The position numbers and the translations under genes were made by a program. Below, in pieces: positions 33,836 through 44,950 of a stretch of 64,000 nt of DNA. The notes under the pieces are model-generated. The model was not told the origin of the DNA and ran no database searches. It worked only from the letters and a program-made list of their open reading frames with translations. How positions within the stretch are numbered: the first letter of the stretch is position 1; the number at the start of each line of letters is the position of its first letter. Source of the stretch: Branchipolynoe longqiensis (taxonomy: Eukaryota > Annelida > Polychaeta > Phyllodocida > Polynoidae); the NCBI GenBank assembly GCA_030323885.1, contig CM059192.1, positions 68,545,890-68,609,889 on the forward strand. The letters run 5' to 3'.

Positions 33836-34395
33836 TGTCTGTGTGTGTTTGTGTGTGTGTTTGTTTGTGTGTGTGTTTGAGTTTATGTGATTGTGTGTCT
33901 ATTTGTGGGTATGTGTGTGATCGTGTGTGTTTGTGAGTATGTGATTGTGTGTGGGAGTGTGTGTGTATTTGTATTGTTTGTATGTGTTTGGGTGTGGCAT
34001 GTGTGTGTGTATATTTGCGTATGTGTCTGTGTATATGAATGTGTATATTTGCATTTGTGTGTTATTGTGGTTGTGTGTGTGTTTGTTTTTGTATGTGTTT
34101 GTTTGTGTGTGTGATTGTGTATATATGTGTGTGATTGTGTGTGTGTTTGTGTGTATGTGATTGTGTGTGGGAGTGTGTGTGTATTTGTATGTGTTTGTGT
34201 GTGGCAGTGTGTGTGTATTTGTATGTGTTTGTGTGTGGTGTTTGTGTGTGGTGTTTGTGTGTGGCATGTGTGTTTGTGTGTGTATTTGCGTATGTGTATA
34301 TGTGTATATGTTTGTGAACGTGTGCATTTGTGTGTGTGCTTGTGTGTTGTGTGTATGCGTGTGTGTTTGTGTGGGTTTGTTTGTGTGTGCGGTGT
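33836..34395. repeat. GT-rich microsatellite
   Basis: Nearly 560 bp of GTGTGTTTGTGTGTATGTG-type sequence; the long Cys/Val frames on plus and Thr/His frames on minus come from this composition. Confidence 0.95.
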
Positions 34396-34399
34396 CGCG

Positions 34400-34985
34400 T
34401 GATTGTTGTTTTATGTCCTAACAACATCTAAGGTTATATCAGGACGGGAACCGACTTGTGACAGTGTGGACTCATGGTGATTTTATAGAGCTGCCCCACT
34501 GGGAGACCAGGCCGCTCGCCCCATGACCCGATATCCAACACAAGTCACATTATCGTGATACTGAGCTAACCAGTCCTTGTTCTATCCTATCAATGTCAAG
34601 CACCAAGCGAGGTAGGGACAAGTACCAATTTTAGTCATTGGTTTGACTTGGCTGGTATTCAAACTCCCAAAGGGAAGCATGCGCTTAATATCAGAATGGG
34701 TACCGACTTGTGACAGTGCACACACATGGTGATTTTATAGTGCTGCCCCACTGGGAAATCAGGCTGCAAGCACCATGACCTGATAAATGATATCCCACTC
34801 AGACACATTATCCTAACCATGAGCTAATCAGTCCTTACCCTATTCCTATTAATGGCTAGTGCCAGGCTAGGAAGCGATAAGTATCAATTTGATACGGCAT
34901 TGGTTTGAATCGACCGGGAACCAAACTCCCGATCTCCCTACGCGAGGCGCGCACACTAACAAATTCGGCCATCGTGCCCGGTAAT
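34400..34985 (-). repeat. Two SINE-A copies in tandem
   Basis: Copy 1 is 34400-34690 with tail TTTTATGTCCTAACAAC; copy 2 is 34691-34985, starts inside the tail at ATATCAGAATGGGTACC, and ends with head AAATTCGGCCATCGTGCCCGG (written in part). Confidence 0.85.
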
Positions 34986-35006
34986 TAAACTAGATTATTT
35001 ACCTTA

Positions 35007-35515
35007 AGCCCAAGTCACACCTACCCGGACGAGACCCGGATTTTATGCCGGACCACCCCCGGACCACTCCCCCGAACCACCTTAGACCGCCCCGAATAAA
35101 ATCGCTATTTTTGGTCGTTTTTTCCTCGCTCTCACACCTACCTGGACGAGCCACGGTCCACAGCCAAGGATTAGTCCCGGATCAGCCCCGGATTGGACCC
35201 GGACAACTCCCGGACTACTCCGGGAGTATAAAATGACCCGGACGAGGCACGGATGACACCCGGACAACCCGGATGAGTCACGGATCACACACGGATGATG
35301 CCGGTTAACTCAGGATTACAATATTCCCTGGATCACCCAGATGTTTTAAACATCTTAAAACATCCGGAGCCGACCCCGGATGAGGCCGGACCAGCCAAGG
35401 ATCACCAAGGATCACCAAGGACCAGCCACGGATGAGCCACGGATCACGCCGGATCGCCACGGATCACGGTCTGGGGCTCGTCCGGTCCCTGATCCGGGTA
35501 GGTGTGACCTAGGCT
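35007..35515. mobile_element. TIR-5-like element with CCGGA-rich interior
   Basis: AGCCCAAGTCACACCTACCC is inverted as GGTAGGTGTGACCTAGGCT. The interior is a patchwork of CCCGGA, GGACCA and GGATCAC words; TTTTAAACATCTTAAAACATC sits near 35345 (written in part). No coding capacity. Confidence 0.75.
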
Positions 35516-35771
35516 ATAGCAGAAACAGCACAAAGGGTGGCGATTAATTAATACATGTAGAGTAAGTCAATAATTTGTGGCTGTTCCTAAGATCTACATC
35601 TCCTTTAATCAAAACAAGAATGGGAGCCCAACTACCTGCAGCACAGAACCTGACATAATTATCCGATATATACATTATACTTTGGGATTGTGATGGTGAG
35701 TCAGAATTCATGCGCACATATATTACTTACACCAAACAGGGGAGGGTGTGTGCTTCCATTGTGGGAAGTCA
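35516..35771. other. Non-coding spacer
   Basis: No element recognised. Confidence 0.4.
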
Positions 35772-36045
35772 GAAGCCGAGTCAAACCGAACACTTACAGG
35801 ATCAATACTTGTCGCTACTTTGCCTGGTACTCGACATTGATACTAATAATAGGATACGACAAAGAAGGAGTGGCCACCGTAGTGCCAGGATAATGTGACT
35901 GACTGGGATATTGTGTGTCATAGTGTGCCAGCGTATTGTAGCCTCCCAGTGGGGCAGCACTGTAGATATGAAGCCGCCATGAGTGCACACTGGCGCAAGT
36001 CGGTACCCACCCGGATATGATGTTTCTAGGATGTAAAACTCCAAT
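35772..36045 (+). repeat. SINE-A, diverged, head missing
   Basis: GCCGAGTCAAACCGAACAC to TTTCTAGGATGTAAAACTCC with several small indels. Confidence 0.8.
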
Positions 36046-36290
36046 ATACCACAGAACATGTACACAATCAGCCGAAGCCAACGTCAATTTCGTTGACCGC
36101 CCAGTATGGTCCAGTTATCAAATTCTTGTTGATTTTAGACTATTATAAATTTATATATGTGAATGAATGTAACATAACATGGCCGGATGACCAGTGGCTC
36201 GGCGCTGAAAAAATACCTTTATTCACTGAATAAAATGATCATTAACCAATTTTTGTTTTTAAATGGCATTCTGCCAGACGACGAAACCCC

Positions 36291-36293
<3 letters not shown>

Positions 36294-36365
<72 letters not shown>

Positions 36366-36400
36366 TGTGGGCGTGTGTGTGTGTGTGTGGGCGTGTGGGG
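36294..36400. repeat. GT dinucleotide microsatellite
   Basis: About 34 GT units from 36294, then GCGTGTGGGCGTGTG variants and a G9 run. Confidence 0.95.
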
Positions 36401-36539
36401 GGGGGCAATGTTACTTAATGCCAATTACCATATATAGCACGACATAGCATGTTGTCCGAAAGGAAGTTGGACACGTGATGTGACGTGACGTGACTTCACG
36501 TGACGTAGTGAACAAAAGGCGCTCCGCTCTCAGTGGTTC

Positions 36540-37581
36540 TAAGCCTCATGCTCACACTGACCACGGACGAGCCCCGGAATTTTAGCTGGACCACCCACAG
36601 ACTGTCTCGGACAAAATCGCTATTTTCGTCGTTTTTGCCCTCGCGGTCACACCTACCCGGATGAGCCACGGACTAGCCCCGCACCAGAGGCCGCATCGCC
36701 CCAGACTGAGCCGGACCACCCCCCGGACTACCCGGACTTGAATTGGACTTGCTCCGTGGCTAATCCATGCTCATCTGGCTTGTCCGGTGTCATGGTATAA
36801 AACCCCGGCCCGATCGCAGCCCCTGCCGTGGCTTCTGCGCATGCGCAGAGTTTGTAAACAGGCGCAGCTTGGCTGCAGAACGAATACACACTGCCAGTGT
36901 CTATTAAAGATTAATAGAAATGCACAACCCTAACCATATAAATTTAATATAATCTATCCGTCGAAGATGTTTTTCTATATGTGTACCAAGCAGCTTGTTT
37001 CTAAGTGGTGTAGCTTTAGAGATATTTCACTTTTTCTGTATGAAGATTGCACTGACACTCAGAATATCCCAACTTTCACTATTATCTCTGTTTTTAATAC
37101 TTTCAGCATAAATTGCTCTTAGGTTACATTAAATACTTCAGATCTTCCTCTTCAATCGCACATTAAGATATTTTTAATTGATCCAATGAAAGCTTTTAAA
37201 TTTATTTTACAAAAATAAATGCTTAGTCAACTGTCTTCACGGCAGGGGCTGCGATCGGGCCGGGGTTTTATACCATGACACCGGGTCTTATGCGGGTGTT
37301 GTCCATAGCTATATCGGGGCTAGTCCAGATTAACTGTGGCCCCGGACGGTACACGGACTACCCCCGGATCATCCCAGACGATGCCAGATAGAGCCCGGAT
37401 CGCAAAATGCCCTGGACCGCCCTGGATGTTTTAAACATTTTAAAACATCCGGGGCGGACTCCGGACTAGGCCGGACCAGCCACGGATCACCAATGACCAG
37501 CGACGGATCACCAAGGACCACGCCGGATCACGGTCCGGGGTTCGTCCGGCCCCTGATTCCGGTAGGTGTGACTGGGGCTTT
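36540..37581. mobile_element. TIR-5-like element (CCGGA-rich) split by a TIR-4 element
   Basis: Left arm AAGCCTCATGCTCACACTG and right arm GTAGGTGTGACTGGGGCTTTA (written in part) are inverted. The interior (36550-36783 and 37285-37560) closely follows the 35007 element, including TTTTAAACATTTTAAAACATC. The middle is a nested insertion. Confidence 0.8.
36784..37284. mobile_element. TIR-4 element with perfect 47-bp TIRs
   Basis: CCGGTGTCATGGTATAAAAC begins a 47-bp arm (to 36830) that is exactly inverted at 37238-37284. The interior holds one core module at about 36905-37055 and an AT-rich half. It lies inside a TIR-5-like element and is therefore younger than it. Confidence 0.9.
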
Positions 37582-37762
37582 AGCTCGGTGTTATGGTAAT
37601 GTGACTGAGTGGGATATCAGGTCATGGTGCTGGCAGCCTGATTTCCCAGTGGGGCAGCACTATAAATAAAGTCTCCATGCATGCGCATTGTCACAAGTCG
37701 GTGCCCATCCATATATGACCTTAGATGTTGCCAGGACGTAAAACTCCAACAACCAACCAACA
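37582..37762 (+). repeat. SINE-A 3' half
   Basis: AATGTGACTGAGTGGGATATC to CCAGGACGTAAAACTCC plus AACAACCAACCAAC; directly abuts the TIR-5-like element (first motif written in part). Confidence 0.85.
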
Positions 37763-38174
37763 TTGACCACGGGGCCTTGTTTATACTTTATAGGGCACAT
37801 GGGAAATCTATGCCGATCTGTGTGTAGGACTACTACTACTAGTAATAATCCACTGTCCACTCGGTCAACAGCGACACTATTCCACCTGGCGGGTAAAGCG
37901 CTAATCACTAAACGCAGTTCACTCAGTATCACCCGTCTCGGCTCCACTCTTCCTTTTTTTTTTTTTCCTGGAAGATTTATACTGTCTATCATGGATAGGT
38001 CTGAATAGACTTGTTTTCACCATTAGACAGTTTGTCGATAGAAAGCCCGAGCCTATACTTTTACCGACCCAAGGGATTGTTAACCTCCCACACCACATAG
38101 ACATGGTATGAGAGCAACTGGCCTTTGATGACGCTGTAAGTTATACACAGCGGTGGAAATCCAAATTGGCAACG
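37763..38174. other. Non-coding spacer
   Basis: A T run at 37954-37968. No element recognised. Confidence 0.4.
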
Positions 38175-38265
38175 GTGGGGGCACAGGGAATCGAACCACT
38201 GACCTTCAGATTAGGAGTCTGACCTAGAAAAAAGGCAGACACTCTCACCACTCCACCAGAGAACA
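38175..38265 (-). repeat. tRNA-like sequence (tRNA-Arg(CCU)-like pseudogene or SINE head)
   Basis: On the minus strand, TCAGA-CTCCTAA-TCTGA forms a perfect anticodon arm with CCT anticodon, followed by B-box GGTTCGATTCCC. The T stem pairs poorly and the D-arm region holds a T run, so it is not a working tRNA. Confidence 0.5.
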
Positions 38266-38499
38266 CCTCTTCCTCCTCCTCCAACCCATCTATCACCCCA
38301 CCCCCCCAACACACACACACACACACTCAGTGGGCTTAGATCTAGTCGTCTGGTTATACAGAATCAGATATGAAGTTCTTTCTGTACCGTAGGCGCCACA
38401 ACGGCGCCACAACGGCGCCACCTGTTTGTGTGGTGTTATCGCACATTAACCGGGACAGTGGGTCAGGTTATATAATCATGTATATATATATATATATGG

Positions 38500-38633
38500 A
38501 TATTAGGACGAGTACCGGCTTGTGACAGTGCGCACTCATGGTGACTTTATAGTCCTGCCCCACTGGGAAATCAGGTCACTGCCATCATGACCTGATATCC
38601 CACTCAGTCACATTATCTTGACACTGAGCTAAT
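38500..38633 (-). repeat. SINE-A internal fragment
   Basis: GACGAGTACCGGCTTGTGAC to CTTGACACTGAGCTAA. Confidence 0.85.
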
Positions 38634-38938
38634 AGTTCGAAATGTTTCAACGTTCCCAACTATACACAAACATTGAGAACCAGCATTGGAAAATGTTGGC
38701 TTTTCTTCACAAGCTGATGATAGGATTTACAAAGAGTAAATAAATAAATAAAGTAATGTCGTCTGATTTTGGCAGAAGAACAAAAAGTGTCACTCTGGAG
38801 TGCAACAATATCGCCGTTGTCATCCTTTGTCTAAAAGTCTTTTGTTCTTTTTTCTATTTAAAAAAAAAAAAACTGCCGTAGTTACTTTTTTTTTTTAAAT
38901 CCTTGAATCAAACAAAGCTAGCGAATTCACAATGAGGG
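38634..38938. other. Non-coding spacer
   Basis: AT-rich with A and T runs; nothing recognised. Confidence 0.4.
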
Positions 38939-39165
38939 TGACCGAACGGGATGGCCAAATGAGTTGAGTGTTCGTCTCCCATTTTGGTAGATCACGGGAT
39001 TCGAAAACACGGGTTCGAACCCTGGTCGAGTCAAACCAATTACATAAAAATTGATACTTATCGCTTCCTAGTTTGGTGATCGGATTTAATAGGATAGGGC
39101 GAGAACTGGTATGACCTTGGATGTTGCCAGGACGTAAAACTCCAAGAACCAGCCAACCAACCACA
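38939..39165 (+). repeat. SINE-A with internal deletion
   Basis: Head GGATGGCCAAATGAGTTGAG, doubled B-box-like region, then a jump from GAGAACTGG directly to TATGACCTTGGATGTTGCC, losing about 150 bp of body. Confidence 0.85.
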
Positions 39166-39227
39166 ATGAGGGATGATCTAGAAACAGCTAGAGATCGCCA
39201 TGCCCCCCCCCCCCACACACACAACAC

Positions 39228-39375
39228 TCTGGTAACAAGGTGCGCTATATTGACCTCCCCCCCACCCCCACACCAATCTATCTGGTAACAAGGTGCGCTA
39301 TATTGACCTCCCCCCCACCCCCACACCAATCTATCTGGTAACAAGGTGCGCTATATTGACCTCCCCCCCCCTACT
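39228..39375. repeat. 53-bp tandem repeat, three copies
   Basis: TCTGGTAACAAGGTGCGC starts units at 39228, 39281 and 39334; the first two are almost identical and the third ends in a C run. Confidence 0.95.
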
Positions 39376-39718
39376 CCACACAAAGGCCTGTTAAATTATA
39401 TGCATGGTTGGCATTCCTGAGCTCAGTTCGAGGCCAGTGCACAAGCACCGAGCCGTTTGAGTAGTCACGTGGGTAGTCACGTGGGTAGGCGACGAACCCT
39501 GACACATACACTGTAACAGCACACATTATGACAGGTACCGGCGCAGAGAAACTAGTGTGAAACTCGAATATCGATAACATAAAAGAATTTTTTTTGTTTA
39601 AATCCTGACTATATTATTACATTTACTAATTATCTACAAGGCAAATTATTACTCTTATATCCCTTTCTTCTTTAATTTTGCGATATATTATATATATATA
39701 TATATATATAATATATAT

Positions 39719-39762
<44 letters not shown>

Positions 39763-40075
39763 TACATATACATATATGTCACAAGAATATGCCATTCCAC
39801 AATCAGTCATTGGTGAGGTGGCCGAAGCAGAGAACAATGCAAATACCAATCCAATACGGGATGAAAATGAAGGTCAAGGTCACACAGTTCCAACCGTGCA
39901 CCGAAATAGCTTTTCAGATATATTAGGGGTCATCCAAAGTTTTCAACATTTACACGACAGTACAAAGTGGACGACCTGGGGAATGGGGGGGGGGGGGGGT
40001 GTCAGACAAGTATAACTTTTATTACTTAATAAAATATTGGGGGGGGGGGATTTTTCGTTTTTTTTTGTTTTTCCC
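39376..40075. other. Non-coding, with TA and G tracts
   Basis: TA microsatellite at 39685-39770, G runs at about 39985-39998 and 40041-40049. GTAGTCACGTGG is duplicated at 39461. No gene recognised. Confidence 0.45.
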
Positions 40076-40084
40076 CTGTCTGTA

Positions 40085-40180
40085 CATTAATTGATTAAGG
40101 GGGGAATTTTCAATCGCAGACAGTTGGGTCTTCCTCATTCCACTGCTCCTTGCCCTATATTAGTAAGGCGAGGAGGCAAG
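40085..40180 (-). repeat. SINE-A' fragment
   Basis: Inverted GGGTCTTCCTCATTCCACTG and CTCCTTGCCCTATATTAG match the 31838 copy. Confidence 0.75.
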
Positions 40181-40390
40181 GGTCTGGAAAAGTAGTCTTG
40201 TCTGTACTACCTTGGAAATGTTGAAAACGTTGCATGACCCCTTACTGCCTGGACTGTCTACCCCGCCCCCCACTCCCACCCATGACACACTTCCCCTCAT
40301 TGATTTATTGTGTCCGATTGGGAGTTGAGTATTTGCTACAAAAGCACATTTCTTTGGCGAGCAGCTTTACATGAAGCAAGCTAGTGGCTT
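40181..40390. other. Non-coding spacer
   Basis: No element recognised. Confidence 0.35.
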
Positions 40391-40462
40391 ATTCAGCGTT
40401 TCTCACCGGACCAAGTAAGGCGCATTTGCTTCTGGAGTGGGAGGTCATCGAGTCAAACCTAG

Positions 40463-40934
40463 GCCGGTGTGGCGGTTTCAGCGTGTTCCCGTGCTCAGAC
40501 GTGTCCCGTTGCTTCTGCGCATGCGCGGATTTCGCATCAACTCGGATCACCTGAGACACTTATTGGCGCATGCGCACATCCTACAAACTCGGGTCGAATA
40601 ATCGAATACGCTTCTCCGCGCTCGGGTGGACAATTTTTTTTTTTTTTTTAAATAACCGATAATAAATACAGCAAAATAGGATTTAAAGTATTTTATGATG
40701 GCCTAGTTTACCTATATTTCCACTTAATTAATCTAAGTTATTCTTTTTTTGCACACGGCACGTGTATTTGTCGACTCCACTCGCCGTGTTCTATTTGAAA
40801 TTCTGACGACTGGGATGACCCGAGTCGCCCGGCTAGTGTTAATCGATTACGGCCATGTTTATTAGATTCTGACGCATGCGCAGAAGCGAGGTACACGTCT
40901 GAGCACGGGAACACGCTGAAACCGCCACACCGGG
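40463..40934. mobile_element. TIR-4 element carrying a TIR-3 element
   Basis: CCGGTGTGGCGGTTTCAGCG begins an arm of about 60 bp that is inverted at 40873-40934. The filling (about 40540-40860) is a minus-orientation TIR-3 element, ending GTTAATCGATTACGGCC. Confidence 0.85.
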
Positions 40935-40972
40935 TTAAAAAGAGAGACTTAGAAATGCTAAAGGCCCGGTCA

Positions 40973-41144
40973 CATACACGATAGTGGATGTAGTTGAACG
41001 TAGTGGAGGCTAATGTAATTGAACATACTGGAAAAGTATGGATGCCGGCACGTTCAACTACGTTCAACTACTTTCAACTACGTTCAACTACGTTCGCCTC
41101 TACTACGCACAACTATGTCCACAAACGTGTATGTGACCGGGCCT
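40973..41144. mobile_element. TIR-5 element, 172 bp, TAA target duplication
   Basis: AGGCCCGGTCACATACACG is inverted as CGTGTATGTGACCGGGCCT, with TAA on both sides (40970-40972 and 41145-41147). The interior repeats GTTCAACTAC words in both orientations. Confidence 0.9.
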
Positions 41145-41385
41145 TAATACTTGTCGCTACATTGCCTGACACACGGAATTCCTTGGATAGGCCTCGTTTT
41201 CAGGAAAACGCGACTGGGTGCTTGCGGCACAACAACCCAATGGGGGCAACAGTATAAAGCTGCCAGCAGTGCGCGGAATCCAAATGTGGCAACACTATAA
41301 AGTTGTGATGACTGCGCGCTGACCGAAATAGACACACCCATCTTGATATCCCCTCACATGTTGTTAGGTAATAAAACCCCAAATC

Positions 41386-41567
41386 AACGAAACCAAACAG
41401 TGCGGGGGTCAGTGCGGTGGCACATGGACACTTGTGATTTGTGTAGTCGGGGCATTATTCAATTAATACGACGCCGTTTCCATTTCATAGCCGGGTGGCA
41501 GGGCGTCTCGGGGCCGGGTCAGTGGGGCCGGGTCAGTGGGGCCCGGATTCGTTGTCACCCTCTCCCT

Positions 41568-41598
<31 letters not shown>

Positions 41599-41628
41599 GA
41601 ATAAACCAGAACTGGCCATCTACACCAG
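41386..41628. other. Non-coding, with a 30-C run
   Basis: GGGGCCGGGTCAGTGG is duplicated at about 41510; C run at 41568-41597. Confidence 0.5.
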
Positions 41629-41947
41629 AATCGCAGTGACCGAATCGGTACAGCGCGGGATTCGTGTGTTCTGTTCCCAGTCGGGTCAAACCAATGACAT
41701 ATAAAATTGATACTTGTCGCTTCCTAGCGTGGCGCGCGGTATTAATAGGATAGGACAAGGACTGGTTTAGCTCAGTGTCAGGATAATGTGAGTGAGTGAG
41801 ATATTGGGTCATGGTGCCAGTGGCCTGATTTCCCAGTGGGGCAGTGCTAAAAAGTCACCACGAGGGTGCACTGTCACAAGTCGTTACCTGTCCTGATATG
41901 ACCTTAGATGTTGCCAGGACGAAAAACTCCAACAACGAACCAACCAA
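41629..41947 (+). repeat. SINE-A, full length
   Basis: Head GTGACCGAATCGGTACAGC through GTTGCCAGGACGAAAAACTCC (written in part) and an AACAACGAACCAACC tail. Confidence 0.85.
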
Positions 41948-42540
41948 CTTAATTCCATTCTTAATAATATTCATATAAAATTCCTTTATATAACGCATAA
42001 CCTTAGCTCGCCGGCAACAGGCAGAACGAGACAGGGATCATTCCCCTCACACATCGGCTAGTATGACATGTGTCAACTGGTGCCCTAGCCACCTTTATAC
42101 TCCAAGAACCAATCTGGTTCCTGGTGGCTTACACTGACACGAAGAGAGCGCTTCAGGCCTGCTACTTCGGCACCACTCTTCTAACTCCGCTCGCCATTGA
42201 CAATGGGGGCATTCGAATGGGCCTCTCTATCCGAATATCAAAATATTTCTGAACAAATTCCTATTCGACTGGGACCGGAAGTGGGTTCATATACCGATGA
42301 TTCGGATGTATGTATTTGGCTCCATCCGTTCCATCCGTAAATCTTGCGGATAGAAAGGGCCCAATCAAATGCCCCCAGTGTCTCCCATGGTAACCATATC
42401 AACCGCCGGAAGTAGTTTACGTCCTCATTTTGGCGATATTCGGAACAAATCAAACAGGGGGTTCTGATTGGTAGGTATTGTTTTTGTAGATTCCCCCCCC
42501 CCCCCTCCCCCACAGCACTGTGCAGTATTCTCCATTCACG
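41948..42540. other. Non-coding spacer
   Basis: No gene or known element; C run near 42495. Confidence 0.4.
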
Positions 42541-43075
42541 ATATTGGGAGGATGGATGGGCGGATGGATGGATAAATGAATTGATGAATGAATGAATGCG
42601 GTATTCTCCTTTCATGGATATTGGAAGAATGGATGAATGAATACGGTATTCTCCTTTCACTGATATTGGAAGAATGGATGGATGAATGCGGTATTCTCCT
42701 TTCACTGATATTGGAAGAATGGATGGATGAATGCGGTATTCTCCTTTCACTGATATTGGAAGAATGAATGGATGAATGCGGTATTCTCCTTTCACTGATA
42801 TTGGAAGAATGGATGGATGAATGCGGTATTCTCCTTTCACTGATATTGGAAGAATGGATGGATGAATGCGGTATTCTCCTTTCACTGATATTGGAAGAAT
42901 GGATGGATGAATGCGGTATTCTCCTTTCACTGATATTGGAAGAATGGATGGATGAATGCGGTATTCTCCTTTCACTGATATTGGGAGGATGGATGGATCG
43001 ATGAATGGATGAATGGGTGGATCGCCAGATGGATGGACAGACCGATGAATGGATGAATTGATGGATGAATGAATT
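42541..43075. repeat. 45-bp tandem array flanked by GATG microsatellite
   Basis: About eight close copies of a 45-bp unit (GCGGTATTCTCCTTTCACTG, then ATATTGGAAGAATGGATGG) at 42596-42990, with GGATGAATG repeats on both sides. As 45 is a multiple of 3, long repetitive frames stay open on both strands; I do not call them genes. Confidence 0.95.
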
Positions 43076-43086
43076 AGAATAGGGAG

Positions 43087-43248
43087 AGGGCATAATGTGA
43101 CTGAATGCAATATCAGGTCATGGTGCTGGCGGCCTGGTCTCCCAGTGGGACAGCACTATAAAATCGCCATGTGTGTGCATTGTCACAAGTCGGTACCCGT
43201 CCTGATATGACCTTAAAGGCTGCCAGGACATAAAACTCCAACAACCCA
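43087..43248 (+). repeat. SINE-A 3' half
   Basis: ATAATGTGACTGAATGCAATA to GCCAGGACATAAAACTCC (first motif written in part); starts inside the end of the 45-bp array. Confidence 0.85.
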
Positions 43249-43460
43249 CCAATCATACACTAGTGAGATCTGGTGCCCAAACTCCCGTATTGCTACGAAC
43301 TGGCGCCTGAAATAACACAGATAACCGATACACTGCCATCGATCTGCACTGATTGATTCATCATTTGGAGTTCCTGCTCGGGCATCGGTCTGCTCGCTAC
43401 CCGCCTCGCTTGTTTGTACACCGGGAGCGGGCAGACCAGCGGACGCTGATACTGTAAGAG

Positions 43461-44211
43461 ACGAGATACCGTTCCGAGTGCGCATGCGCTGAAAACGGCG
43501 TTGGCAGCAAAGCAAAGGTGTACAGCCATTGAGTTTGCCGATACGCGTAGGGAAAAACTTTTATCTTATTCAAAATTAATAAAAATACATAATTTGGCAC
43601 AAATATGGACGGAAGGATGCAATATAATAATATAATGAATATGTTTAAGACACAACTCTCCATAATTAAGCATTTTCAGCTAAGAAACATACAATTTCAG
43701 TCACTTTACAGGCTGATGTTTACATCACCATTGATTAGCCATAAGTAATTCTTTTTCTAAATATTAAAATGTCAAATGTGTCAACAAAACTTTTTTCAAA
43801 GAGATATATAACCAATATCTGATTAACTCTACTAGTTTTCTAGTTCTACATATGTCATTAACCATAGGATATAAATAAAAACATTAATCAAATAAGTAAA
43901 ACTGACTCTGGCTGTGGTTCTAACACTAGTCTGAGTGCCCAGATTTGTCCAAATCTAAATGCACATGGCATAAGATGTGAGGATTATATTGATGTAACTG
44001 CAATGCTGGATAAAAGATTTATATCTTAATTTATTATATATATATTTTTAGTTGGTATTCTATGTTTCAAACAAGAGCTGAGATGAGCTGAAACTAGCAC
44101 ATTTCACAACTGCACCCAGTGTATTAGCATGTGGGATGTGCTTCTTGTGGGTTTGTTTTGCTCTGAGGCATCCCACGATGCACCGCGCCGATGGAATGGC
44201 GATGTAGTCTA
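43461..44211. mobile_element. TIR-7 element, second copy, inverted
   Basis: The right end GATGTAGTCTA and interior (AGCTGAGATGAGCTGAAAC, GTTTTGCTCTGAGGCATCC) are the reverse complement of the 30475 element; the left TIR has decayed to ATACCGTTCCGAGTGCG. Much of the core module is replaced by unrelated AT-rich sequence. Confidence 0.8.
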
Positions 44212-44385
44212 TACTAATAGGTCATCCTCACACACCGCGATACACGAGACCTGTGCAGCATGTACTCATTTACATCCAACACAATGGCATTATGCTATGT
44301 CAGGGCTCATGCCCATTTTAATCAAATTTCACCACTTTCAAGGACCGTTCAGTGCAAAATTCCAGGATGTTTTAAAGATTATTTA

Positions 44386-44950
44386 AGTTGCATAGTCCGA
44401 TGGTTTTGAGTTTGTGTCATTCTCTGGTGCTCTAGAGGCGTCGTTAAATAAAACAAGGTTCACTGACACTTACTTGGATAAATATATAGGCTTCTGCAGT
44501 AACAGCTTCTATTAAATTGACTCAGTATTCCCTTCTGGGTGGTGAGAAGTGCTTAATAAGTTCACCAGTATCTAAGTTATATAATTGTTTTGGTTTTGAA
44601 AATTTTATGTTGTCATCGGAATATGCAGCCGGTGCAGTTATTCAGCTGTAATTTGTATATATGTCCGTACTTGATGCTATATATCAAATGTAGTCGCGTC
44701 GTTAAATAAAACAAGGTTCAGTGACATTTACTTAGATAAATATATAGGCTTCTGCAGTAACAGCTTCAATTAGATTGACTCAGTATTCCCTTCTGTGTGG
44801 TGAGAAGTGCTTAACAAGTTCACCAAAGTTATATAATTGTTTTGGTTTTGAAAATTTGATGTTGTCATCGGACTATGCAGCCGGTGCAGTTATTCAGCTG
44901 TAGTTTGTATATATGTCCGTACTTGATGCTATATATCAAATGTAGTCGCT
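44386..44950 (+). repeat. TIR-2-related tandem duplication (258-bp period)
   Basis: Starts AAGTTGCATAGTCCGATGG. A 258-bp unit beginning GCGTCGTTAAATAAAAC occurs at 44438 and 44696, each with TTCTGCAGTAACAGCTTC and ending near TATCAAATGTAGTCGC. An inverted scrap of the mollusc-type repeat forms the junction. Confidence 0.8.

Larger units (their letters stand above)
40391..41385 (+). repeat. Degenerate SINE-A broken by two transposons
   Basis: Pieces at 40391-40462 (GTCATCGAGTCAAACC), 40935-40972 and 41145-41385 (ATACTTGTCGCTACATTGCC ... GTTGTTAGGTAATAAAAC) fall in SINE-A order. The gaps are filled by the TIR-4 and TIR-5 elements listed next. Confidence 0.65.

Noticed and set aside
33836..34427. 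Cys/Val-rich and Thr/His-rich frames
   Set aside because: Produced by the GT-rich microsatellite.
38175..38265. Functional tRNA-Arg(CCU) gene
   Set aside because: Good anticodon arm and B box, but the T stem mispairs and a T run disrupts the D-arm side.
42541..43075. CRISPR array
   Set aside because: Regular units but no unique spacers, and the host is eukaryotic; it is a simple tandem repeat.
42238..43110. 290-codon repetitive frame
   Set aside because: A 45-bp satellite keeps the frame open on both strands; no homology or splice evidence.
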